From Ardenticatenales bacterium (GTDB lineage: Bacteria > Chloroflexota > Anaerolineae > Promineifilales > UBA4811): 11,116 nt of DNA. A program made the translations under genes and the position numbers. The notes under the pieces are model-generated. The model was not told the DNA's origin. It saw only the letters and a program-made list of their open reading frames with translations, and ran no database searches. This document shows positions 1-6,541 of the stretch, one piece after another (position 1 is the first letter of the stretch; each line of letters begins with the position of its first letter). The stretch lies in NCBI GenBank assembly GCA_013139935.1, contig WSZX01000079.1, positions 1-11,116 of the forward strand, written 5' to 3'.

Positions 1-91
1 CGATGACGTTGCGATCCTTGGCCAGGTCCACCCCGGCAAACATGGTCCCCGGTTTGACGCGAGCCAGTTTCTTTGTTAAAGTGCGAGACAT
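1..91 (-). CDS. IS110-family transposase, N-terminal fragment (runs off the left edge)
   Basis: The minus strand starts with ATG at 91 and stays open for 30 codons to the window edge. The visible protein has a short basic lead and then GVDLAKDRNV at residues 20-29. This is the characteristic opening of IS110-type DEDD recombinases, where D22 would be the first catalytic Asp of the RuvC-like fold. IS110 enzymes move a circular element without classical terminal repeats and, in studied members, are guided by a bridge RNA encoded in a non-coding end. A strong ribosome site (AAAGGAG, 99-105) lies 7 nt before the ATG, which fixes this start. Only the first 30 residues are visible, so intactness of the gene cannot be judged. 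The family call rests on a short motif, but that motif is distinctive. Confidence 0.72.
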   Translation of the reverse strand, partial: MSRTLTKKLARVKPGTMFAGVDLAKDRNVI

Positions 92-178
92 GAGGTTTCT
101 CCTTTCGCTAAAATGCTTGATATGCTATGCGTTAGGAGAATACCTCATTCCTAATCCCTATACTAGGTGAGGAAAGCT
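1..178 (-). mobile_element. Probable IS110-type insertion sequence, transposase-proximal end; outer boundary not resolved
   Basis: The transposase start at 91 implies that the element continues some distance to the right as a non-coding end. In IS110 elements this upstream end is commonly one to a few hundred bases and may encode the guide RNA. No flanking repeat marks the true boundary, as expected for this family. The limit at 178 is placed just before the long hairpin and is only a guess. The element could equally include the hairpin, or end earlier. Confidence 0.35.
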
Positions 179-227
179 GGCAGGGGTGGCGAAGGGGGCA
201 CTCTGCGCCCCCTTCGCCGCCCCTGCC
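179..227. repeat. Long GC-rich inverted repeat / hairpin (21-bp arms, 7-nt loop)
   Basis: Bases 179-199 pair with 207-227 along 21 positions with a single T-G wobble (187 against 219), around the loop 200-206. The arms are very G/C rich. The plus-strand side continues with alternating T and C rather than a U-run, and the minus-strand side continues with AGCTTTCC, so it is not a classical intrinsic terminator in either direction. It may be a dispersed REP-like chromosomal palindrome, which IS110 relatives are known to target. It may also be part of the structured RNA in the IS110 non-coding end, or a rho-independent-like block between divergent units. Confidence 0.8.
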
Positions 228-281
228 TCTCTCTCCCGTCGCCGCAGCCCCTTTTTCAACACCCTGCATCTACCCATTTGG

Positions 282-290
282 TGGTATAAT
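282..290 (+). promoter_or_regulatory. Extended -10 promoter for the recO-led cluster
   Basis: The bases TGGTATAAT form a perfect extended -10 element (TG, one base, then the TATAAT consensus at 285-290). No good -35 hexamer stands 16-18 nt upstream, which is tolerated when the TGn extension is present. Transcription would begin near 296-298, giving a leader of about 46 nt before recO. The start of that RNA can form a five-pair stem (297-301 with 320-324). Confidence 0.6.
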
Positions 291-342
291 TGACGTCTCC
301 CTGCGGGCACGCGTTCTGCGGGAGGGTTTAGAAACAGGAATC

Positions 343-1125
343 ATGACCACAGAGCGCCTATACCAATCAGAGGCAATCATCTTGCGCCGACGCGATTTCG
401 CCGAAGCGGACCGCTTGCTCACCCTGCTGACGCCCACCCGGGGCAAGATCCAGGCCGTTGCCAAGGGAGTGCGCAAGTCGCAGAGCCGCAAGGCAGGGCA
501 CGTCGAGCTCTTTATGCGAACCAAGATGTTGTTCGCGCGCGGCCGAAACCTGGACCTGATTACCCAGGCTGAACTCATAGACGCCTTCCGACCCTTGCGC
601 GAAGATCTCATCCGAGCCACTTATGCCAATCACGTCGTGGAACTACTCGACCGGTTCACAGCCCACAACGATAGCCACCCTCAGCTCTACTCCCTGTTGG
701 CGGAGGCGCTGGGTTGGCTCGCAGAGACCAATGATTTACTGCTCACCGCTCGCTACTATGAGCTACGTCTCCTGAGCCTGGTGGGCTACCAGCCCCAGTT
801 GTTCCACTGTGTGAGCTGCACGGCAGTCGTTGAGCCGCAAGGCCAGTTCTTCAGTGCCGGGCTGGGCGGCGCACTCTGCCCCAGTTGCGAAAGGGCCGAT
901 CCCACCGCTCAGCCCATCTCGCTGAGCGCGCTCAAGCTACTGCGCTTCTTGCAGACGCGGTCGTACGGCGCCGCGTCCGCGCTGCGCGTTCGCCGATCAT
1001 TGCATACCGAGCTCGAAACCATCATGCACCAGTACATCCAACACCACCTGGAACGCCGTTTGCAGTCCGCCGATTTCCTGAAACGATTGCGTCGCGAATC
1101 GGCCGGCGAATATGCGACCGGATAA
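343..1125 (+). CDS. recO: DNA repair protein RecO
   Basis: The protein of 260 residues, normal for the family, is RecO, a recombination mediator. RecO works with RecR (and RecF) to load RecA on SSB-coated single-stranded DNA and to anneal complementary strands. The N-terminal OB-fold opens with the typical block SEAIILRRRDFAEADRLL, followed by the GK.QAVAKGVRKS segment that contacts DNA. The C-terminal half contains a four-cysteine zinc site, C156-x2-C159 and C179-x2-C182, as in Gram-positive and Deinococcus-type RecO and unlike E. coli RecO, which lacks it. The start is ATG at 343. A close but tightly spaced AGGA (336-339) precedes it, and a better GGAGG (321-325) is too far away. It is the first gene of the plus-strand cluster, and glyQS follows after 63 nt. 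Confidence 0.93.
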   Translation: MTTERLYQSEAIILRRRDFAEADRLLTLLTPTRGKIQAVAKGVRKSQSRKAGHVELFMRTKMLFARGRNLDLITQAELIDAFRPLREDLIRATYANHVVELLDRFTAHNDSHPQLYSLLAEALGWLAETNDLLLTARYYELRLLSLVGYQPQLFHCVSCTAVVEPQGQFFSAGLGGALCPSCERADPTAQPISLSALKLLRFLQTRSYGAASALRVRRSLHTELETIMHQYIQHHLERRLQSADFLKRLRRESAGEYATG

Positions 1126-1132
1126 CGCTCTG

Positions 1133-1155
1133 CCGCGGGAGACCAGCGTCCGCGG
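1133..1155 (+). other. Short hairpin in the recO-glyQS gap
   Basis: Two copies of the self-complementary hexamer CCGCGG (1133-1138 and 1150-1155) can pair into a 6-bp GC stem around an 11-nt loop, between the recO stop and the glyQS ribosome site (GGAGAAG, from 1180). No U-run follows, so a terminator is unlikely. It could be a processing or attenuating structure, or chance in GC-rich DNA. No T-box motif was seen, although T-boxes often control glyQS in Gram-positive bacteria. Confidence 0.35.
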
Positions 1156-1188
1156 ATTCACTCGGATATCCAGAGCTATGGAGAAGAT

Positions 1189-4100
1189 ATGACCCAACCG
1201 CTTACATTCCAGAAGATGACTCTGGAACTCCTCGCCTTTTGGGCCGACTGGGGCTGTCTCATCTGGCAACCCTACAACGTGCAAGTGGGGGCGGGGACAA
1301 TGAACCCAGCCACCATCCTACGGGTCCTGGGGCCAGAGCCATGGAACGTGGCCTACATTGAGCCCAGCGTTCGCCCGCCCGACGGCCGCTTTGGGGATAA
1401 CCCGAACCGGATGCAGCTTTTCTACCAACTCCAGGTGATCCTCCAACCTGATCCCGGCAATGCGCAGGAACTCTATCTGCAGAGTCTGGAGGCTATTGGG
1501 ATCGACCGGCGCCAGCACGACATCCGTTTTGTGGAGGACAACTGGGAAAGCCCGGCGATCGGTGCATGGGGTCTGGGATGGGAGGTCTGGATGGATGGAC
1601 AGGAAATCACCCAGTTCACCTATTTTCAGCAGGCCGGCGGGCACGACCTGGATCCTGTGGCCGTGGAACTCACCTACGGCCTGGAACGGATCCTGATGGC
1701 GCTGCTGGGCAAGGAAAGCGTGTGGGACATGGAGTGGGGCTCCGGGATCACCTATGGCGATGTGCTGCTCCAGTCCGAAATCGAGCACTGCAAATATTAT
1801 TTTGATGTAGCCGATGTCGACGCACTGCGTCAGATGTATGACACTTGCGAGACCGAGGCAAAGCGGGCACTGGAGGCCGGGCTGGTGATTCCGGCCCACG
1901 ACTATAACCTCAAATGCTCCCACCTCTTTAACGTGCTGGATGCGCGGGGGTCCATTGGAGTTACTGAACGGGCGACATTCTTTCGCCGCATGAGAGACAC
2001 GGCCCGCCGCATCTCGGCCGCATACATCGAGCAGCGCCAGCGGCTAGAGTACCCGTTCGTGAAGGTGCCGGATTGGGAGACAAGATCACCCGTAACACCC
2101 AGCGTCGTTTCCCCCCGACTCCAATCATCCGCTCCCACTCCTTTTCTCGTGGAGATCGGCACCGAAGAACTGCCGTCTGGCGATCTGTCCGACGCTCTCT
2201 CTCAGCTAGGGCGAGCAGCCCCCGACCTATTGGAGCAACTACGGCTTGAGCATGAGCAGATACAGGTATTCGGCACGCCACGTCGCTTGAGCATCCTGGT
2301 ACACGACCTGGCCCCCGTGCAAAGCGATCTGGTGGAGGAGGTCAAGGGGCCGCCAGTCGATCGTTCGTTTGACGCTGATGGCAAGCCGACCAAAGCCGCA
2401 CTAGGCTTTGCCGATCGGCACAACGTCCCGGTCGAGTTACTCCATATCCAAGAGATCAGCGGCAAACGATACGTGATGGCCCAGGTGCGCCAGGTTGGCC
2501 GGCCGGCGGCCGAGGTGCTGACCGAGGCCCTGCCAGGCCTGGTTGCGGGAATTCGCTTTGGCAGGTCTATGCGCTGGCGACCAGGCAGGCCAACCGCATT
2601 CAGCCGTCCCATTCGCTGGCTGGTGGCGCTGCTGGGCGACCAGGTCATCCCGTTCGAGTACGCTGGCCTGGTTGGCGGCCGGGTCAGTCGCGGGTTGCGG
2701 CCGGAAAGCTCCCCCTCTATCGAAATCCCGGCCGCCGACGACTATGTGGCCCTCATGAGTTCCCACAACGTGATGATAGACCCAGTCAAACGGAAATCAC
2801 TCATCCGGCGGCAGGTGGATCGGCTGGCGACTGAGGTGGCCGGCAAGGCACTCTACATACCCGGGCTGCTGGAAGAGGTCAATAACCTGGTTGAGCAACC
2901 TACGGCGCTGCTCGGCAGCTTTGACAAGAGCTATCTCGCCTTGCCGCGCGACCTGCTCATCACCGTGATGCGCACACATCAGCGCTACTTCCCGGTGGTG
3001 GAAGCTGATAATGGAGAGTTGCTGCCCTATTTCATCGCCGTCCGCAACGGCGGTAGACAGCACCTGGATAACGTGCGCCTGGGCAATGAGCATGTTATCC
3101 GGGCTCGCTTTGCTGATGCTGAGTTTTTCTTCCGGGACGATTCTGCCAACCCTTTGGAGAGCTTTGTGCCCAAACTCGACACACTCATCTTTGAGACGCG
3201 GTTGGGTTCGATGTTGGACAAGACCCGGCGATTGGAGAGACTCACCCCCGAAACCGGGAGAATGCTCGAGCTGGCGGACGACGATGCAGCCACCGCGGTC
3301 CGCGCTGCCACTCTGGCCAAGGCCGACCTGACAACCAAGATGGTCGTCGAGATAACCTCGCTGCAGGGGATCATGGGCCAACAGTATGCCCTGTTGAGCG
3401 GTGAGCCGCCCGCTGTCGCCAGAGCCATCTATGAGCACTATTTGCCACGCAGGCAGGGAGACAAACTACCCCAGAGCCCGGCCGGTATGGCGCTGGCGCT
3501 GGCGGACCGGTTGGACAGCTTGGTTGGGCTCTTTGCCGTCGGGATGGCTCCCACCGGCTCAGCTGACCCGTACGGCCTGCGCCGCGCCGCGCTCGGGAGT
3601 GTTCTACTGTTGATCGACTCTAGCAGATCATTTAGCCTGATGGCAGGGCTACTCGCGGCCGCCAACTTGCTGCCGGTAGAGGTATCCGACCAGGCGGTAG
3701 ACGACACACACAAATTCATCATCGGACGGCTGCGGGTGCTGATGCGAGAAGAGGGGTTCCGCCACGACGTAGTCGAGGCAGTTCTGGCGGAACAGGGAGA
3801 CAACCCGGCCGCGGCACGCCGGGCGGTGGGGCAACTAGCCGCCAGGGTGGAGCAGGAAAAGTGGTCTCAGCTACTGCATGCCTACGGGCGCTGCAAACGG
3901 ATGGCCCGGCGCTACGCCCAGCCATACGGCTTGGATCTGGATGGCTTTGTCGAACCGGCTGCAAGAGAGCTAAGCCACGCATACCTCGCCGCGGCCGCCA
4001 GGGTGGCTCCTGGCAGCAGCGTCGACGAGTTCGTGGCGGCCGCCGAGAAGCTCGTCGCTCCTATCAACCGATTCTTTGACAACGTGTTGGTAGACGACGA

Positions 4101-4200
4101 TGAAAACCCCAACTGGCGCGACAATCGTCGTGCCCTGGTTCAGCATATCGCCGAACTAGCTCGGGGAATCCTTGACTTTACCCGACTGGAAGGATTCTAG
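1189..4200 (+). CDS. glyQS: Glycyl-tRNA synthetase, alpha and beta subunits fused in one chain
   Basis: This single protein of 1003 residues charges tRNA-Gly with glycine using ATP. Residues 1-295 are a complete alpha subunit (GlyQ), the class II catalytic core. They carry the early GCLIWQPYNVQVGAG block, FVEDNWESP at 114-122, the long GAWGLGWEVW..EITQFTYFQQ block and the motif 3 signature GLER at 164-167. Residues about 296-317 form a Pro/Ser-rich linker. From F319 the beta subunit (GlyS) begins with the hallmark FLVEIGTEELP. It continues through its HD-like domain (HYLP from H750, ADRLD 772-776) to the C-terminal anticodon-binding region (FFDN at 962-965, ending at the stop). In most bacteria these are two genes of an alpha2-beta2 enzyme; fused forms are known, for example in Chlamydia. 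The ATG at 1189 has a good GGAG site 6-9 nt upstream. Confidence 0.95.
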   Translation: MTQPLTFQKMTLELLAFWADWGCLIWQPYNVQVGAGTMNPATILRVLGPEPWNVAYIEPSVRPPDGRFGDNPNRMQLFYQLQVILQPDPGNAQELYLQSLEAIGIDRRQHDIRFVEDNWESPAIGAWGLGWEVWMDGQEITQFTYFQQAGGHDLDPVAVELTYGLERILMALLGKESVWDMEWGSGITYGDVLLQSEIEHCKYYFDVADVDALRQMYDTCETEAKRALEAGLVIPAHDYNLKCSHLFNVLDARGSIGVTERATFFRRMRDTARRISAAYIEQRQRLEYPFVKVPDWETRSPVTPSVVSPRLQSSAPTPFLVEIGTEELPSGDLSDALSQLGRAAPDLLEQLRLEHEQIQVFGTPRRLSILVHDLAPVQSDLVEEVKGPPVDRSFDADGKPTKAALGFADRHNVPVELLHIQEISGKRYVMAQVRQVGRPAAEVLTEALPGLVAGIRFGRSMRWRPGRPTAFSRPIRWLVALLGDQVIPFEYAGLVGGRVSRGLRPESSPSIEIPAADDYVALMSSHNVMIDPVKRKSLIRRQVDRLATEVAGKALYIPGLLEEVNNLVEQPTALLGSFDKSYLALPRDLLITVMRTHQRYFPVVEADNGELLPYFIAVRNGGRQHLDNVRLGNEHVIRARFADAEFFFRDDSANPLESFVPKLDTLIFETRLGSMLDKTRRLERLTPETGRMLELADDDAATAVRAATLAKADLTTKMVVEITSLQGIMGQQYALLSGEPPAVARAIYEHYLPRRQGDKLPQSPAGMALALADRLDSLVGLFAVGMAPTGSADPYGLRRAALGSVLLLIDSSRSFSLMAGLLAAANLLPVEVSDQAVDDTHKFIIGRLRVLMREEGFRHDVVEAVLAEQGDNPAAARRAVGQLAARVEQEKWSQLLHAYGRCKRMARRYAQPYGLDLDGFVEPAARELSHAYLAAAARVAPGSSVDEFVAAAEKLVAPINRFFDNVLVDDDENPNWRDNRRALVQHIAELARGILDFTRLEGF

Positions 4201-4443
4201 TATTCACGGACATGCTCAGTGGTTGATCAGGACACCGGCTTGAGCCTGGGCAGGCCGCCTCATTGGTGGTCGCTCTCCTTCCGCTGACGGCCGACACGCC
4301 ATCCCTGGTCGGGCACCGGTTCGTCAAGAGCCAGAGCCGCCTTGGAATCGGTTGGGGTTCCTGGCAACCAGTGGGCCTCCCGAAAGAGCCGCCGGGAAAC
4401 GGAACCCCGGACACCCAGCAACGGTACGGATTCGTCGGATAAC
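4201..4443 (+). other. Long non-coding gap between glyQS and dnaG with a structured dnaG leader
   Basis: This is the only long gap in the plus-strand cluster. I found no gene in it. An in-frame TTG at 4342 would extend DnaG by 34 residues, but that extension does not look like DnaG and is better read as leader. No convincing -35/-10 pair is visible. Small hairpins are possible at 4244-4255 and 4291-4312. The most notable structure is described separately at 4354-4408. Bacillus subtilis carries ccpN and ppsR at this place in the same gene order, and neither is present here. Confidence 0.6.
4354..4408 (+). promoter_or_regulatory. Multibranched RNA structure in the dnaG leader
   Basis: GGGGTTCC at 4354-4361 pairs perfectly with GGAACCCC at 4401-4408, and two T-G wobbles can lengthen the stem outward. 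Inside, TGG/CCA (4362-4364 with 4368-4370) closes a 3-nt loop, and TCCCG/CGGGA (4378-4382 with 4393-4397) forms a second hairpin. The whole is a three-way junction ending 35 nt before the dnaG ATG. It does not match a riboswitch class that I recognise. It could be a processing site or attenuator separating glyQS from dnaG-rpoD expression. It could also be fortuitous in GC-rich sequence. Confidence 0.4.
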
Positions 4444-6516
4444 ATGAACCCAATTGACGAGATCAAAGCGCGAGTAGACATCGTGGATGTCATCTCCAAG
4501 CACGTGGAGCTGAAACGGTCCGGCCGGAATTTCAAGGCGCTCTGCCCGTTCCACACGGAAAAAACTCCCTCTTTTGTAGTGTTTCCAGATACGCAGACAT
4601 GGCGCTGCTTTGGCGCGTGTGCTGAGGGAGGAGATATCTATTCCTTTTTGATGAAGAAACAGGGCTGGGACTTTGCCGATGCGCTTCGAGCCCTGGCGGA
4701 ACAGACCGGCGTCGAACTCATACCACAGACCCCCCAGCAGATCAAGCGCCAGGAGGCCAGTGCCCAGCTTTACGAACTCCTCAACTCGGCCACCCTCTAC
4801 TACATGCACCTGCTGCGCAGTGCGCCAGAGGCAGAGGCCGCCCGCGATTACGTGGTGGAGCGTGGCCTGCTACCGCACACTGTGGAGCAGTTCCAGGTTG
4901 GCTATGCTCTCAATCAGTGGAACGGAGCGCGGGATTTCCTGCGCAGCAAGGAATACACGGACGATGATATGCTTGCGGTGGGATTGCTGGTGGAAAAGCA
5001 GGACACGGGTCGGCGATACGATCGGTTCCGCGGTCGTCTCGTCATCCCCATCCGGGACCTGCGCGGGCGCGTCGTTGGCTTTGGCGCCCGAACCCTGCCC
5101 ACCAAGCCGCGCTCGGCCGTCGAGAAACCCGATGCGGCACCAAAGTACATCAATTCGCCGCAGACGGAGCTCTTTGACAAAAGCACAATCCTGTACGGCC
5201 TGGACATGGCCAAAAAGGGGATCCGCGAGGCGGGTCAGGCAATCATCGTCGAAGGGTATATGGATGTCATGCAAGCTCAGCAGTCCGGCTGCGCCAACGT
5301 CATCGCCCAGATGGGAACTGCTCTGACCGCCCCCCAGTTACGTCAACTCAAGCGGTACACCAACCGGCTGATTCTCGCGCTGGATGCTGACGCGGCCGGG
5401 AGAAAGGCCACCCTTCGCGGCCTGGACATCGCGCGCCAGACGCTTGACCGCAAAGTGGAAGTGATCTTTGACCCTCGCGGTCTTGTCCGGCAAGAGAGTC
5501 GGTTACAGGCGGACATACGCGTTGCCATTCTTCCACCAGGGCTAGACCCTGACAACCTCATCAGATCCGACGCGGCAGCGTGGATCCAATTGATAGAGAC
5601 CGCCAGCCCATTGGTTGAATACATCATCAACGCAATCGCTACCGAGGTGGATCCAAACGATGCCAAAGAAAAATCGGCGGCCGTCGCCCGGGCCATGCCG
5701 GTTATCCAGGACGTGTCCAACGCCGTCGAGCGGGATCACTACACCCAATACCTGGCGCGGCGCCTGGGGGTAGATGAGCGAACCCTCGTGACCATGGCGG
5801 CCCGACCGGCCCCATTGGGGCGCGGACGGGTGCGCCCGCGCCTCCAGTCCGCCACTGCCTCTTCCAGAGGTACTCCACGGCCACCGGCCGGGGACGCCAA
5901 TGAATCGACTCCTTCCCCCTCCGTCACAGAGACTCAGCCGCATGCCCGGCCACCATCTTTGCACTCTCCTAAGGAACTATACTGCCTGAACCAGATCATG
6001 ACCGAGCCGCACATCTGGCGCCAGGTCAACCGAACGCTCCTGGAGCACAAGCTCCGGCCCATCTGCGCGCAGGATTTCGCTGACCCTCAGAACCACGCCA
6101 TCTTCGTGGCGGTACAAAAGCTGGACCCCCCAGACTACTCGGATGAGGCGGACACCATCCACCAGTTGCAGGAAAGTCTAGACGAAGCACTTTACGCCCG
6201 GTTGCATGCCATTCAGGCTCAGCACACCCCAAACCCCAACATCCCATCCGAGGGAATCGTCAGCGATCCGGTCCCCCCAGAGAAGGTCACCCGCTACCTC
6301 GCCTCCACTGTTCTGAAAATGCGTGTCGAGGAAATCGAACGAGCGAAATCAGAGTCGAATAGGGCCCTGGCTGAAGCCCTGTCGCAAGATGACAGTGCTG
6401 CTACTGGCACGTATACGCAACAGGTGCTAGAATTGGAGAGACGCAGGCTGAAAATCGATCAGGCACTATCTCTCATCAGCTATCTGCTTCCCAGCGACCG
6501 CGAGCGGCAAAGGTAG
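4444..6516 (+). CDS. dnaG: DNA primase DnaG
   Basis: This 690-residue protein is the replicative primase that makes RNA primers at the fork and is recruited by the DnaB helicase. The start at ATG 4444 gives the canonical opening MNPIDEIKARVDIVDVIS, although the ribosome site is poor (GGAT, 4437-4440). The N-terminal zinc-binding domain has C34-x2-H37 and C55-x3-C59; the usual second pair is Cys-x2-Cys, so one extra residue is present. The toprim catalytic core has EGYMD from E270 and the metal-binding D314-A-D316-AAG block. An insertion of about 20 residues (338-356) precedes the conserved ILPPGLDPDNLI segment. A Pro/Arg/Ser-rich linker (about 455-507) leads to a helical C-terminal domain (508-690), expected to bind helicase. 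It is somewhat longer than typical DnaG. The sigma factor gene follows after 25 nt, an ancient and conserved pairing. Confidence 0.95.
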   Translation: MNPIDEIKARVDIVDVISKHVELKRSGRNFKALCPFHTEKTPSFVVFPDTQTWRCFGACAEGGDIYSFLMKKQGWDFADALRALAEQTGVELIPQTPQQIKRQEASAQLYELLNSATLYYMHLLRSAPEAEAARDYVVERGLLPHTVEQFQVGYALNQWNGARDFLRSKEYTDDDMLAVGLLVEKQDTGRRYDRFRGRLVIPIRDLRGRVVGFGARTLPTKPRSAVEKPDAAPKYINSPQTELFDKSTILYGLDMAKKGIREAGQAIIVEGYMDVMQAQQSGCANVIAQMGTALTAPQLRQLKRYTNRLILALDADAAGRKATLRGLDIARQTLDRKVEVIFDPRGLVRQESRLQADIRVAILPPGLDPDNLIRSDAAAWIQLIETASPLVEYIINAIATEVDPNDAKEKSAAVARAMPVIQDVSNAVERDHYTQYLARRLGVDERTLVTMAARPAPLGRGRVRPRLQSATASSRGTPRPPAGDANESTPSPSVTETQPHARPPSLHSPKELYCLNQIMTEPHIWRQVNRTLLEHKLRPICAQDFADPQNHAIFVAVQKLDPPDYSDEADTIHQLQESLDEALYARLHAIQAQHTPNPNIPSEGIVSDPVPPEKVTRYLASTVLKMRVEEIERAKSESNRALAEALSQDDSAATGTYTQQVLELERRRLKIDQALSLISYLLPSDRERQR

Positions 6517-6530
6517 GCCTTAGACTCTAC

Positions 6531-6535
6531 AGAGG
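6531..6535 (+). promoter_or_regulatory. Ribosome binding site deciding the sigma factor start
   Basis: AGAGG stands 6 nt before a GTG at 6542 and 12 nt before an ATG at 6548 in the same frame. The spacing favours GTG as the start, which adds two residues. Confidence 0.5.
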
Positions 6536-6541
6536 CAACTT

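Larger units (their letters stand above)
92..342. other. Non-coding stretch between divergent IS110 gene and recO
   Basis: This stretch of 251 bases has no credible reading frame. It holds, from left to right, the transposase ribosome site, an AT-richer leader segment (about 105-178), the long hairpin at 179-227, a pyrimidine-rich run (228-240), and the recO promoter and leader. The AT-richer part contrasts with the GC-rich chromosomal genes and may belong to the insertion sequence. Confidence 0.6.

Noticed and set aside
1126..1188. T-box riboswitch before glyQS
   Set aside because: The gap is only 63 nt, with no T-box sequence and no terminator/antiterminator pair; only a short GC hairpin is present.
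1318..1923. Long minus-strand open frame of 201 codons inside glyQS
   Set aside because: It lies antisense to a strongly conserved GlyQ domain and shows no family motif. GC-rich codons on one strand commonly leave the opposite strand open.
2797..3438. Minus-strand open frame of 213 codons inside the GlyS part
   Set aside because: It is a shadow of the beta-subunit coding frame and no recognisable domain is present.
4342..4443. TTG start at 4342 extending DnaG by 34 residues
   Set aside because: The added residues are polar, unlike any DnaG opening, overlap the folded leader, and have no ribosome site. ATG at 4444 gives the canonical N-terminus.
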